Below are positions 29,040 through 38,261 of a DNA stretch of 39,296 bases, in pieces. The stretch spans positions 1-39,296 of the forward strand of contig CAYTCZ010000019.1 in assembly GCA_964436315.1 (NCBI GenBank), read 5' to 3'. The first letter of the stretch is position 1. The number at the start of each line of letters is the position of its first letter. The position numbers were made by a program, and so were the translations under genes. The notes beneath the pieces were generated by a model that was not told the origin of the DNA, did not search any database, and worked only from the letters and a program-made list of their open reading frames with translations. Source of the stretch: CAYTCZ01 sp964436315 (GTDB lineage Bacteria > Actinomycetota > Thermoleophilia > Gaiellales > Gaiellaceae).

Positions 29040-29189
29040 AAAATCGCGTGATTGGTACACGGAATGTGCCGATTCCGCAACGACATAGCCCCGCCGCGTG
29101 GCGTTGGAGAGTGGTGCGGCACAGGATCGCCTGCACAGCGATATCTCCGGATCTAGGGGGTCGAGAAGACACGCGCCCGGCCGAGAGAG

Positions 29190-30560
29190 CTACGGAGAAT
29201 GAGACGAGGCGCCGAGGTCGGGCAGTTTCTTCCCCGGGTTCAGGATGTTCTTCGGGTCAAACGTCTTCTTAATACCGTGAAGGAGCTCGAGTTTCCCGCT
29301 CGGCCACCGGGCGTAGTCGCGCTTCAACGATCCGAGACCATGCTCGCCCGAGATCGACCCGCCCAGCCGGCTGGCCATCTCGAAGACCTCCGCGCACGCA
29401 CGCTCTGCTCGGGCGAGATCCTCTCCGTCGTCGTCGAGTGCCACGAGGAAGTTCGAGTGAACGTTCCCGTCACCGGCATGCCCGAAGCTCAACCCGGTGA
29501 GACCGTGGCGCCGGCCGATCTCGACCGTCTCCTCCACCGCGTCCGCGAGCCGATCGAGTGGAACGACAATATCCTCGCCGACTTTTCCTCCGCGCTGAGA
29601 GATGACCGCATACGCGATCCCCTCGCGCCAACGCCAGAGAGCGGCCGGGTTGACTGGCGTGCAATCGAGCGCGTTCTCCGACAACACATCGACCAAGTCA
29701 TCGCGCAGCCGCGCGGCCTCCTCGGACATGCCGTCAGCCTCCGCGATGACCATGAATCCGGCCCGGCCTGGAATTCCGCCGGGATAAGCGCTGCCGGCGA
29801 TCGCAAGCGTCGCAGCATCGAGGTACTCGAGCGCTGCCGGCTGGAGGCCCGACCCGACCACGCGCAGAATTGCGTCGGAGCCGACAGCGGTGTCCGGATA
29901 GAAACCGACGACAGGGTGGATCGCCTCGGGCGCGGGCAACAGACGGAGCCAGGCGGCCGTGATGACCGCAAGCGTGCCCTCGGAGCCGACGAGCAGACCG
30001 GTAAGGTCGTAGCTCGAGACATCTTTTCGTAGCGGCCCCCCCGCGACGATCACCTCGCCAGATGGGACAACGAACTCGAGCCCGGTTACCCACTTGCCGG
30101 TCACGCCGTACTTGAACGCGTGAGGCCCGCCGGCGTTGGTCGCGATGTTCCCCCCGATCTGCGACTGCTCGAGGGCGCCGGGATCGGGCGGGAAGAAGAG
30201 TCCATTCTCTCGGGAAACTCGACGGAGCTCGCCCGTTGTCATGCCGGCCTCGAGCTCGATTCGCCAGAGGAGCGGTTCGAAGGAGCGAATCTGCTTCAGG
30301 CGCTCGAGGCTGAGCACGACTCCGCCGTACGGCACCGCACCTGCCGCGAAACCCGTGCCGCCGCCACGCGGAACGACGCGAACCTCTCTCGCATTGCACC
30401 AGGCGAGCACCCCGGCAACCTCTGACGTCGTCCCGGGAAGGACAACGCAATCGGCATGACCTCGGATGCCGCGAGACTCGGTGGCGTCGTGCAGATACTC
30501 CGACGTGTCCCCTGAGAGGACAAAGTCCGAACCAACGATTTGGGCTAGGTCTGCCTTCAT
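29190..30560 (-). CDS. FAD-linked 2-hydroxyacid oxidase (GlcD/D-lactate dehydrogenase type)
   Basis: A 456-aa flavoprotein of the GlcD/DLD family that would oxidise a D-2-hydroxyacid such as glycolate or D-lactate. The FAD-binding PCMH domain is clear (VPRGGGTGFAAGAVPYGGVVLSLERL, then IGGNIATNAGGPHAFKYGVTG). The C-terminal oxidase part holds FGHAGDGNVHSNF and ends with SISGEHGLGSLKRDY. There are no Fe-S cysteine motifs, so a separate subunit (GlcF-like) is not excluded but not seen. The start ATG at 30560 overlaps the stop of the LLM oxidoreductase as ATGA, with GGAG six nt upstream. The two redox enzymes therefore form an operon. The electron acceptor is unknown. Confidence 0.9.
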   Translation of the reverse strand: MKADLAQIVGSDFVLSGDTSEYLHDATESRGIRGHADCVVLPGTTSEVAGVLAWCNAREVRVVPRGGGTGFAAGAVPYGGVVLSLERLKQIRSFEPLLWRIELEAGMTTGELRRVSRENGLFFPPDPGALEQSQIGGNIATNAGGPHAFKYGVTGKWVTGLEFVVPSGEVIVAGGPLRKDVSSYDLTGLLVGSEGTLAVITAAWLRLLPAPEAIHPVVGFYPDTAVGSDAILRVVGSGLQPAALEYLDAATLAIAGSAYPGGIPGRAGFMVIAEADGMSEEAARLRDDLVDVLSENALDCTPVNPAALWRWREGIAYAVISQRGGKVGEDIVVPLDRLADAVEETVEIGRRHGLTGLSFGHAGDGNVHSNFLVALDDDGEDLARAERACAEVFEMASRLGGSISGEHGLGSLKRDYARWPSGKLELLHGIKKTFDPKNILNPGKKLPDLGASSHSP

Positions 30561-31519
30561 CCGTTACTCCGGTCCGCCGCGTCGACGGCTGGTGCGACTT
30601 TCGTACCGACGAGCTCGATCATGTCCAGATCTCGATGGACTAGCTGCTGGAGGACGATACGGTCGACTCCGGCCGAACCGAACTCTCGAATTCGGCTCGC
30701 GACCTGCTCGACCGTGCCGACGATCCACTGGAGTCCGGTGAGCGTTTCGTCCGCGCGATCCACGCCGCTCCACGCCTCGAGCTCGCGCTCACGCTCGGCT
30801 ACTTCGGCGCGGTCTCGGCCGACGACGAACCGAGCCGCCACCGAGAGTCGTAGCTCCTCGGGAACGCGACCGGCCTGGGCACAAGCCTCATCGAGCCGAC
30901 TCCGGACATCTCGGCACTGCTCAGGAGAAGCACCGAACACGTTGTATTCGTCAGCCCAGCGCGCCGCCGCACGAATCGTCTTCGGCAATCCCTGTCCAGC
31001 CACGATCAGCGGGGGGTGCGGACGTTGAACAGGCTTCGGGAGCGCGGGTGAGCCCACAAGCTCGTACGAGTTCCCGCTGAAAGTGACGGCCGGTTCTGTC
31101 CACGACCGGTGAACGATCTCGAGCTGCTCCTCGAGCAACGCCATCCGATCGCCGAGCGCCGGGAGGGTAAAACCGTAGCGGCGGTGCTCCTCGACCCACC
31201 AGCCGGCCCCAAGGCCAACCTCGAGGCGTCCGCCCGAGATGTGGTCGACGGTGACAGCCGCCTTGGCCAGCACCGACGGATGACGAAACGTCGCCGGCGA
31301 AACCATCGTCCCGATTCGAATTCGCTCCGTTACCACCGCGACTGCTCCGAGCACGGTCCAGGCGTCGAAAGAGCCTCGGCTCGGCCGCTCGAACACGGAG
31401 TAGTAGTGATCCGAAGTGAAGAGCGCCTCGATACCGGCCTCTTCAGAAGTCTGAGCCACCGAGCGCCAGTCCTCCCATGTGACGTCCTCTTGACCCTCGA
31501 TCATGAGTGCAACACGCAT
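30557..31519 (-). CDS. LLM-class (luciferase-like, probably F420-dependent) oxidoreductase
   Basis: A 320-aa protein of the luciferase-like monooxygenase superfamily with a TIM barrel. Typical segments are ALFTSDHYYSVF, RIRIGTMVSPATFRHPSVLAK, GGRLEVGLGAGWWVEEHRRYG and PPLIVAGQGLPKTIRAAARWADEYN. These fit the F420-dependent branch common in Actinobacteria, though FMN use cannot be excluded. The last quarter has a usual tail (QWIVGTVEQVASRIREFGSAGVD). It is divergent from the epimerase gene across 54 bp and coupled through ATGA to the FAD oxidase. The substrate is unknown. Presence of F420 biosynthesis genes elsewhere would be expected. Confidence 0.9.
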   Translation of the reverse strand: MRVALMIEGQEDVTWEDWRSVAQTSEEAGIEALFTSDHYYSVFERPSRGSFDAWTVLGAVAVVTERIRIGTMVSPATFRHPSVLAKAAVTVDHISGGRLEVGLGAGWWVEEHRRYGFTLPALGDRMALLEEQLEIVHRSWTEPAVTFSGNSYELVGSPALPKPVQRPHPPLIVAGQGLPKTIRAAARWADEYNVFGASPEQCRDVRSRLDEACAQAGRVPEELRLSVAARFVVGRDRAEVAERERELEAWSGVDRADETLTGLQWIVGTVEQVASRIREFGSAGVDRIVLQQLVHRDLDMIELVGTKVAPAVDAADRSNG

Positions 31520-31531
31520 GAGCGGCCGATC

Positions 31532-31563
31532 CTACACACCTCTTTTACACCCCTTCTGTAGGC
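31532..31563. promoter_or_regulatory. inverted repeat CCTACA-n20-TGTAGG in divergent promoter
   Basis: CCTACA (31532-31537) and TGTAGG (31558-31563) are reverse complements 20 bp apart, in the 54-bp gap between the divergent LLM and epimerase genes. The gap is AT-rich relative to the surroundings (CTCTTTTACA, GGCTTTTTC) and must hold both promoters. The repeat may be an operator, but the arms are short. Confidence 0.3.
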
Positions 31564-31573
31564 TTTTTCTCCC

Positions 31574-32575
31574 GTGAGTACGCCTTCAGGGGGCACGGCA
31601 AAGGCCCTTGTCACCGGGGGCGCCGGCTTCATCGGCTCCCACCTCTGCGAGCTCCTCTTACGAGAGGGCTGGGAGGTCTACGCGCTCGATGACCTCTCGA
31701 CGGGGTCGGAGGCAAACGTCGCGCACCTCCGAAACGACCCGCGCTTCCACCTGATCGTCGACTCCGTTCTTTCGCCCTCGGTGGTCAACGAGCTGGTCTA
31801 CAAGTGCGACGTCGTCTATCACCTCGCGGCAGCAGTCGGCGTGCGGCTCATCGTCGAACAGCCGGTGCACACCTTGGTCACCAACGTCCAGGGAACCGAG
31901 ATTGTGCTCGACCACTGCAATCGATTCGGCAAGCGCGTCCTCATCGCGTCGACGTCGGAGGTCTACGGAGACCATCGGGAAGAACGACCTCTCGCGGAGA
32001 ACGCACGCCGCATCTACGGCCCGACTACCGCACGACGCTGGGCCTACGCGGACTCAAAAGCGATGGACGAGTTCCTCGCTCTGGCACATCATCAGGAGCG
32101 TGGCCTCGACTGCGTGATTGCGCGCCTCTTCAACACAGTTGGACCACGCCAGTCCGGCCAGTACGGCATGGTGATCCCGAGCTTCGTCGAGCGCGCACTG
32201 GTCGACGAACCACTCGAGATTCACGGCGACGGAATGCAGACCCGCTGCTTCTGTCATGTCGCCGACACGATCGAAGCGCTCCGAGGACTGATGGACTCTG
32301 AGTCCACGTCGGGTGAGATCTTCAATATCGGATCGACGGAGCGCATCCGAATCGTTGATCTCGCAAGTCGCGTTCTGGAGCTGACGGAGTCGAGCTCGGA
32401 TCTCGCCTTCATTCCGTACGAACGGGTCTACGGCCACGGCATCGAGGACATGCTCCACCGAATCCCGTCCATCGAGAAGATCCACGACGCTGTCGGCTGG
32501 TCGCCCTCCCTCGATCTCGAAGACATTCTTGTCAGCGTGATCGAGGAGCGATCACGCGTTGCAGCCGTCGTCTGA
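31574..32575 (+). CDS. NAD-dependent sugar-nucleotide epimerase/dehydratase (extended SDR)
   Basis: A 333-aa extended short-chain dehydrogenase acting on nucleotide sugars. The NAD motif GGAGFIGSHL (Gly15-xx-Gly18-xx-Gly21) and the catalytic set Thr127-Ser128 (ASTSEVYGDH) and Tyr158-xxx-Lys162 (AYADSKAMDE) are complete. The sequence RLFNTVGPRQSGQYGMVIPSF is typical of UDP-glucuronate decarboxylase and UDP-glucose 4-epimerase relatives; which of them cannot be settled here. The start is GTG at 31574. It is followed after 3 bp by the WecA-like fusion gene, so it belongs to the glycan operon 31574-36639 and probably supplies a sugar for it. Confidence 0.9.
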   Translation: MSTPSGGTAKALVTGGAGFIGSHLCELLLREGWEVYALDDLSTGSEANVAHLRNDPRFHLIVDSVLSPSVVNELVYKCDVVYHLAAAVGVRLIVEQPVHTLVTNVQGTEIVLDHCNRFGKRVLIASTSEVYGDHREERPLAENARRIYGPTTARRWAYADSKAMDEFLALAHHQERGLDCVIARLFNTVGPRQSGQYGMVIPSFVERALVDEPLEIHGDGMQTRCFCHVADTIEALRGLMDSESTSGEIFNIGSTERIRIVDLASRVLELTESSSDLAFIPYERVYGHGIEDMLHRIPSIEKIHDAVGWSPSLDLEDILVSVIEERSRVAAVV

Positions 32576-32578
32576 CGG

Positions 32579-34411
32579 ATGCTCGAAGCGTTCCTGATCG
32601 CTCTCACCGCCTTGCCGGTGACGGCGTTCACAACCTGGTGGATCCTGCGCCGCCAGCCAACCCGCGGCGTCGCCGTTCCACAGCAAGAGCGGTGGCACCG
32701 CGAGCCGACCCCGACGCTCGGAGGCATCGGGATTTTCGCCGGCATGGCGGTCGGGTACGGGCTTCTGATCGCAATCGGCACACTTGAGTTCGACAAACAG
32801 ATCGCCGGCCTTCTCGCGGGCGGGACGATCGTCTTCGCCTCAGGTCTCGTCGACGATTTGAGACCGCTGCCCGCCTGGGGAAAGCTCGCCGGCCAGCTGG
32901 CCGCCGTCGCGGTTGTCATGTCGACCGGCACTGTGATCGAGATCATCTCGGCCGATTGGATCGCCTACCCGCTGACCGTTCTCTGGCTGATCGGAATAAC
33001 GAACGCGTTCAACCTCCTGGACAACATGGACGGGCTCTCGAGCCTGATCGCCATCGTGTCGGCTGGACTCTTCGCGGCCTCGAGCGTCCTCCAGGACAGC
33101 GTCGCAATCGCCGCGCTCGCCGCCGTGATCGCCTACGCCTGCCTAGGCTTCCTTCCCTTCAATCTCAGACGAGGGCGGGCAGCGTCGATCTTCATGGGCG
33201 ATTCGGGGAGCCAGTTGCTCGGCTTCATGCTCGCCTCGATTGCGCTCTTGTCTAACTGGCGCGGGAGCTCGAACGTCATCGTCGCACTCATCGTTCCTCT
33301 GCTCCTGCTCGCAGTGCCGATCCTCGATACGGCGCTCGTCACCCTCGTCCGGCTCCGGGAACGCAGGCCCGTTTATCTCGGCGGTCGCGACCACTCCTCC
33401 CATCGATTGGTCGGCCACGGGCTCTCCGAGCAACGCGCTGTGCTGGTGCTAACCGCGGTTGCGGCGATCCTGGGAGGGCTAACGCTCGCACTCGTCGAAC
33501 TCGATCGCCCGTTCCTCACCGTCGCAGGCGTCTGCCTTGCGGCGGCCCTGTTGATTCGCTTCGGACTGTTCCTCGCGGGCCTCCAGCGCGCGGATCGCCC
33601 AGCTCGGCCGGCGCTGGTCAACTCCCGGTTCTTCGTCGTTCACCGACGCCAGGCTGTCGAGGTCGTAATCGACGCGCTGATCATCACCGCGGCCTACGCG
33701 CTCGCGTACGCGCTGAGATTCCAGGACTTCGAGGAAGAAGCGGTATGGCGCGGCGGTATCTTCTGGGACTCGCTCTGGCTGCTGCTCCTCGTCCGGCTCG
33801 TCGCCTTCGGAGCCTTCGGCCTCTATCGGGGAATCTGGCGCCACGCCGGCGTGCGCGACCTGATCTCGATCGGCTACGCCGTGTTGGCGTCCGCAATCGT
33901 CACGGTGGCGATCCTGACCATGAGCGGGAGGTTCGAAGGCCACTCGCGCAGCGTCTTCGTCATCGACGTCGTGATCTGCATTGGTCTGATCAGCGCTTCA
34001 CGACTCAGCGAGCGTTGGATCGAAGATCTACTCAGCTCGGTTCGTGGCGCGTCGGGATCTCGACGAGTATTGATCGTCGGAGCCGGGAAGGCGGGAATAT
34101 CCCTGCTGAGAGAGCTCCGGGAGACCCCAGGGCACAGCGTGCTGGGGTTCGTCGACGATGATCCTGAAAAACAGGGCATGCGCATTCAGCGCGTCCCAAT
34201 CCTCGGAACCTGCTGGAACTGCGGCGAGGCTATAGATCGCGTCCGGGCGGATCTCGTGCTCGTCACGATCCCCCGAGCTCCGCGCGAAACGCTCAGCCAC
34301 ATCGTCTCGGTTTGTGATGATCGAGGAGTGACGTGTCGATTTGCCCTACGCGAGCACGATCTCGATCCGGCACAGTTTCTGGAGACAACCGAGACCGCAG
34401 GGCAATCTTGA
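32579..34411 (+). CDS. fusion: MraY/WecA-like phosphoglycosyltransferase + CapD-like N-terminal half
   Basis: A 610-aa membrane protein in two parts. Residues about 1-330 are a polyprenyl-phosphate glycosyl-1-phosphate transferase of the MraY/WecA family, with about 10 membrane segments and the motifs NAFNLLDNMDGLSS, FMGDSGSQLLGF and RDHSSHRLVGHGLSE. Residues about 355-480 are four membrane helices, and about 490-605 a nucleotide-binding Rossmann domain (RRVLIVGAGKAGISLLREL, then GFVDDDPEKQGMRI). These match the N-terminal part of CapD/FlaA1-type proteins, but the catalytic SDR domain is absent. The protein would start a lipid-linked glycan. The ATG at 32579 is 3 bp after the epimerase stop; the stop overlaps the next gene's TTG (TTGA). 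Confidence 0.9.
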   Translation: MLEAFLIALTALPVTAFTTWWILRRQPTRGVAVPQQERWHREPTPTLGGIGIFAGMAVGYGLLIAIGTLEFDKQIAGLLAGGTIVFASGLVDDLRPLPAWGKLAGQLAAVAVVMSTGTVIEIISADWIAYPLTVLWLIGITNAFNLLDNMDGLSSLIAIVSAGLFAASSVLQDSVAIAALAAVIAYACLGFLPFNLRRGRAASIFMGDSGSQLLGFMLASIALLSNWRGSSNVIVALIVPLLLLAVPILDTALVTLVRLRERRPVYLGGRDHSSHRLVGHGLSEQRAVLVLTAVAAILGGLTLALVELDRPFLTVAGVCLAAALLIRFGLFLAGLQRADRPARPALVNSRFFVVHRRQAVEVVIDALIITAAYALAYALRFQDFEEEAVWRGGIFWDSLWLLLLVRLVAFGAFGLYRGIWRHAGVRDLISIGYAVLASAIVTVAILTMSGRFEGHSRSVFVIDVVICIGLISASRLSERWIEDLLSSVRGASGSRRVLIVGAGKAGISLLRELRETPGHSVLGFVDDDPEKQGMRIQRVPILGTCWNCGEAIDRVRADLVLVTIPRAPRETLSHIVSVCDDRGVTCRFALREHDLDPAQFLETTETAGQS

Positions 34412-36639
34412 GCACAGTCGTCGAAGCGCCACGGGCAGAGACAGAGCCGGAACCACCACCAGATACGACCCAGCTACGAGATCGGCGCATCCTCACCGTT
34501 GTCGGGCTGATCGCGATCTACGCCATTGCCGTCGGGATCTACGGCTTCCAGGCGTGGCACAGAGAGGTGCCCTGGATCTTCCAGGACGAGCTCTTCCATG
34601 CAAGCCAGGCGCGCGAATTCGCCGAGACGGGCGAAACCTCGATCCGCGGTACACCCAACACCGATGACCGGGTGACCGCATGGGTGACTTCGATCGCCTG
34701 GCACTTCGATGATCCAGAAACGAGCTTTCTCGCGGCAAAGATGCTCAACGTCCTTTTGATGGCGGCAGCAGCCTTCCCCGCGTTCCTCCTGGCAAGGATC
34801 GTGGTCAGTCGCCCCTGGGCACTCTTCGCCGCGGCCGGCACGGTCGCGATTCCGGCGTTCGTCTACACCTCGATGATCCTCACGGAGCCGCTCGCGTACC
34901 TCCTGGCAACCACCGCGTTGTGGCTCATGACCCGCACGCTTGCGAACGATCAGATCGACAGCCAGACGGCGCTTTGGGCGATCGCGGCACTCAGCGTGAT
35001 CACGCTCGGATTCGGCGCTCGGTCACAGCTCTACATCCTCTATGCGGTCTTCGCGGTCGCCGCAGCTCTCCGGCTCCTCCTCGCCAGGCCAATACGGATG
35101 CGGCTGTACCTGGCGATTCCCGGTCTCGTCGCGCTGGGCGCAGCGCTCTACTTCGGATACAAAGAGCAGCTTCAACGCGATGGGCAGTTCCACGTGGTCG
35201 ACGGCTTCTGGCGTGAGATCGCGCAGTTCGCGACGTGGGGTGGCGGTGCACTCGCAATAGGCGTTCTCGTGTTGCCGGCCGTCCTCGGGCTCGCCGCTCT
35301 GTGGCCCGTCGGAGTACGTCGTCAAATGCCGGGGCACATCGCCTTCGGCCTCGTTGCCGCCGTCGCGATTCTCGCGTTGCTCTGGTACACCGGAATCAAG
35401 GGAGCCTTCCTCCACTTCACGTTCGCGACGCGCGTTCTCGAGCGAAACATGATTTACGCGGCGCCGCTCCTCATGGTCGGAACGGCGATCTTCCTCCAGT
35501 ACCGGCGACTGAATCCATTCGCGCTCGCAGGTTCGCTCGCGCTCGTGACGTACGCGGTCTACGAGGTGCCGTACCAGCTTGCCTTCCGCCTCTACTCGGA
35601 CGCGCCCGGACTCGCGGTGCTCTCGACGGCCAATCGCCACCTGCAATGGACCGACGATCACGTGCGTCGTTACCTCGCGGTCGCACTCGCCGCGGCGCTC
35701 GTCATTGCGCTGGTCCCGTACGTCATCAAGAAAGGCAGCGTCTTACGTGTCGGTGCATCGCTTCTTGCGATCATCGTCGTCGCCGGCGCGCTGACCGCCG
35801 AGGTGGCGGCCGACCGATCGAATCGCGGCGCCTCGGCGATGTTCGCCGACAACCTTCCGAAGCCGTATGACTGGATCGACGAAGAAACGCAGGGAGAGCG
35901 CTCGGTCTTTCTCGGTACAGCGATATCCGATCCGAACGGCGTTTGGCTCACGCAGTTCTTCAATCCGAACATGTGGCACCTGGCGACGCTCGACGGTACC
36001 GCCCCACTACCGGGAGCGTCGGTCACGCCGGACATCGTCGGCGCAGACGGGTTGCTCTTTCCGCAGTTCCCAGACTCGCCGTACGCCGTCGTCGACAACA
36101 AGATCAAGATCGCCGGAGAGCCAATCCGTGAGGAGGAGTACCTGACGCTGTACCAGGTCGAGCAACCGCTCCGGCTTGCTGAAGCGTCTTATGGCGTGAT
36201 GGGGGACGGCTGGATGGCCGATTCGGCGAGCTTCTACCAGTTCTCCTCAGACGAGCCTGGGCCAGGCGTCGCGAAGGTCACCGTCTCACGGGCAGCCTGG
36301 GGAGGCGAGGATGTTCCGGGCCTCGTCCAGATCACCGTGAAACCACTCCGGTGGGAAGGGCCCCACGACAATGTGAGCGGCGAACTCGTCGAGGGCCTAC
36401 CCGTGGCTTTCGAGACCGTGACGATCCACTCGCGACAGGTTGTTGAGTTTCTCATTCCGGTTCCCGATGGGCCGCCTTTCGTCGTCGATATCAAGGTTCT
36501 TCCAACGTTCTCGCCGGCTGACTTCGGACTCGGCGACGGGCGCCAGCTCGGTGTGCAGCCGAGTGTCGAGTACCTCCCGAGATTCAACCTCGGGCGAACG
36601 GTGACCCGTGAGCTCAACCCGGCGGTGATACTGCCGTAG
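34408..36639 (+). CDS. GT-C-fold membrane glycosyltransferase (ArnT/GT39-like)
   Basis: A 743-aa integral membrane protein from the TTG at 34408. A cytoplasmic Pro/Glu-rich start is followed by a membrane helix (ILTVVGLIAIYAIAVGIYGF). Then comes an extracytoplasmic loop with the Asp-Glu pair (FQDELFHASQAREFAETG) typical of GT-C enzymes, about 10 further membrane helices, and a large C-terminal outer domain (about residues 490-743). It would use a polyprenyl-phosphate sugar to modify a glycan or protein outside the cell. The longer frame to 34333 lies inside the fusion gene and is rejected; TTGA overlap with that stop supports 34408. Its last 26 bp overlap the 3' end of the convergent methyltransferase gene. 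Confidence 0.82.
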   Translation: MSTVVEAPRAETEPEPPPDTTQLRDRRILTVVGLIAIYAIAVGIYGFQAWHREVPWIFQDELFHASQAREFAETGETSIRGTPNTDDRVTAWVTSIAWHFDDPETSFLAAKMLNVLLMAAAAFPAFLLARIVVSRPWALFAAAGTVAIPAFVYTSMILTEPLAYLLATTALWLMTRTLANDQIDSQTALWAIAALSVITLGFGARSQLYILYAVFAVAAALRLLLARPIRMRLYLAIPGLVALGAALYFGYKEQLQRDGQFHVVDGFWREIAQFATWGGGALAIGVLVLPAVLGLAALWPVGVRRQMPGHIAFGLVAAVAILALLWYTGIKGAFLHFTFATRVLERNMIYAAPLLMVGTAIFLQYRRLNPFALAGSLALVTYAVYEVPYQLAFRLYSDAPGLAVLSTANRHLQWTDDHVRRYLAVALAAALVIALVPYVIKKGSVLRVGASLLAIIVVAGALTAEVAADRSNRGASAMFADNLPKPYDWIDEETQGERSVFLGTAISDPNGVWLTQFFNPNMWHLATLDGTAPLPGASVTPDIVGADGLLFPQFPDSPYAVVDNKIKIAGEPIREEEYLTLYQVEQPLRLAEASYGVMGDGWMADSASFYQFSSDEPGPGVAKVTVSRAAWGGEDVPGLVQITVKPLRWEGPHDNVSGELVEGLPVAFETVTIHSRQVVEFLIPVPDGPPFVVDIKVLPTFSPADFGLGDGRQLGVQPSVEYLPRFNLGRTVTRELNPAVILP

Positions 36640-37501
36640 CACAGAAGACCAGACTTGCCTCAGCGTCTGGTCGCTCGAGATCGAGGAAGCGGACTTCTGG
36701 ATTGAATCCGACCTCGCGCAGCACGTCAACGACGTCTAAACCGAAATCCGTGAAGACAAGCTGATCCTCCTCCCGGCTGACGAGCGAAAGCGGCCCAGAG
36801 CCGCGACCGTGGTAGATGGGCCGCCTGTGATGAATCGGTCGCCCGGCGTCGTCGACTGCCGCCCGCACAACGGTCGTGCGCTGGGACGGAACGAGCGGGA
36901 TCGTGAAAACGTGCCGACCGCCCGGCCGCAGCACGCGCCTCGTCTCTCGAAATGCAGTGACTGGATCGGGCACATGCTCGAGCGTGTCGGAGGTCAGAAC
37001 GAGGTCGAAGGTATCATCGGCGTAGCTCAACCTCGTCAGGTCTTCGTTGCGTACTCCGCCGACGACCGCACCCGCAGACGAACCCGGCCGGTACTCCGAA
37101 TATGCGAGTCGGGGAAGCGGGGCGAGGTACGAATGAATGAGCTGGATGCTGTTGATCTCCGCCACCCGAAGCTCCCGGAAAGCAGGCTCACGAACAAGCT
37201 CTTCGAGGGTCGTCGCCCTGTCTGCATAGAGCTCGAGCAGAACTTCGGTGATCCGCCGAACCCTGAGAGACGAGCCACAAAGACGGCAGAACGTGCTCTC
37301 GCGAGCCACGAAGGCGTCGACGCGCTCGGGGTTCTCAAGCTCCGACTTCATGTCGCTCGGGAGAATCCACGAGTTCGTCACGTAGCGACCCGACCATCCG
37401 CACACACAGCAGCGCCCATGCTCGTCACGGCGACGATCAGACGGAGGTCGGACATACAGAATGAGCCGCCACGCGTGGCGTGCTCTGAGCTCAGCGAGCA
37501 T
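36614..37501 (-). CDS. class I methyltransferase with N-terminal zinc-knuckle-like cysteines
   Basis: A 295-aa protein. Residues 31-75 hold two CxxC-type pairs (CCVCGWSGR with C31/C34, and FCRLCGSS with C72/C75) that may bind one zinc. From about residue 125 a SAM-methyltransferase-like domain follows (GVRNEDLTRLSYADDTFDLV, then SDTLEHVPDP and RRVLRPGGRHVFTIP). The Gly-rich SAM motif I is weak (SSAGAVVGG). Such proteins occur in surface-sugar clusters, where they are thought to methylate sugars. The start ATG lies within the end of the GT2 gene (11-bp overlap), so it is coupled to it. The convergent overlap with the GT-C gene is real on both strands. Confidence 0.82.
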   Translation of the reverse strand: MLAELRARHAWRLILYVRPPSDRRRDEHGRCCVCGWSGRYVTNSWILPSDMKSELENPERVDAFVARESTFCRLCGSSLRVRRITEVLLELYADRATTLEELVREPAFRELRVAEINSIQLIHSYLAPLPRLAYSEYRPGSSAGAVVGGVRNEDLTRLSYADDTFDLVLTSDTLEHVPDPVTAFRETRRVLRPGGRHVFTIPLVPSQRTTVVRAAVDDAGRPIHHRRPIYHGRGSGPLSLVSREEDQLVFTDFGLDVVDVLREVGFNPEVRFLDLERPDAEASLVFCATAVSPPG

Positions 37502-38261
37502 GAGCCCGCCGGAACAGATATTCCGGGTGCACGCGGACGAAGTGGGCCATCCCCCGCAGGTGCCAGAGCGTCCGCCGGGTGAGGAATTGCTCGTCGATCA
37601 CGGCCGCGTACTCGTGCTCGACGATGGCCGACGGAACGTACCAGCGCTCCCAACCTGCCTTCGCCGCCCGAAAGCAGAGGTCGATGTCCTCGCCATACAG
37701 ACGAAACGTTTCATCGAAACCGCCGAGTTCCCGGAAAGCTGACTGTCGGAAGAGGAGGAACGCGCCGAGCATCCAGTCAGCCTCGACTGACTCGGAGGGT
37801 TGTTCGTCCAGGAGGTAGTGCTTGCGCTGGTACCGCTTTGGATCGGCAATCCAGCGGAGCGGCGTTCGCCGGACAATCGTGCCCCCCACTGTCGGAAACC
37901 GCCGTCGTGAAGGCTGCCAGGTGCCGTCCGGGTACCGGAGCTGGGGGCCGGCGATCCCGCACCGCTCCTTCGCTTCCATGATCTTGACGAGCTCTCGTAC
38001 GGCGTTGGGGCGGGCAATCGCATCCGGATTCGCGGCGATCACGAACTCCGCGCGGAGACGCGCCGCGCCGGCGTTGACGTTTGCACCGTAGCCGCGAGGC
38101 TCTCGATTCTCGAGAACGAGGATGTCCTCGGACAAATAATCGATCGACCCGGGGACGTTGGCGACGACCAGCAGCTCGTCCACCTGGGGCGCGAGGGCAT
38201 CCACGCACCGAGCCAGCTGACCGGCCTGTCCGTGCGAGACGATGATCGCCCCGATGCTCAT
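37491..38261 (-). CDS. GT2-family glycosyltransferase (rhamnosyltransferase-like)
   Basis: A 256-aa GT-A-fold transferase. The N-terminal strand MSIGAIIVSHGQAGQLARCV, the conserved loop REPRGYGANVNAGAARLRAEF, the metal-binding region ANPDAIARPNAV and the acceptor-side motif YGEDIDLCFRAAKAGW (catalytic ED) are all present. GT2 members of this form often add rhamnose or a similar sugar to O-antigen-like or wall glycans. It is cytoplasmic, with no membrane helix. The start ATG overlaps the GT4 stop as ATGA, and its end overlaps the methyltransferase start, so three genes are coupled. The sugar donor is not identifiable from the sequence. Confidence 0.9.
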   Translation of the reverse strand: MSIGAIIVSHGQAGQLARCVDALAPQVDELLVVANVPGSIDYLSEDILVLENREPRGYGANVNAGAARLRAEFVIAANPDAIARPNAVRELVKIMEAKERCGIAGPQLRYPDGTWQPSRRRFPTVGGTIVRRTPLRWIADPKRYQRKHYLLDEQPSESVEADWMLGAFLLFRQSAFRELGGFDETFRLYGEDIDLCFRAAKAGWERWYVPSAIVEHEYAAVIDEQFLTRRTLWHLRGMAHFVRVHPEYLFRRAHAR

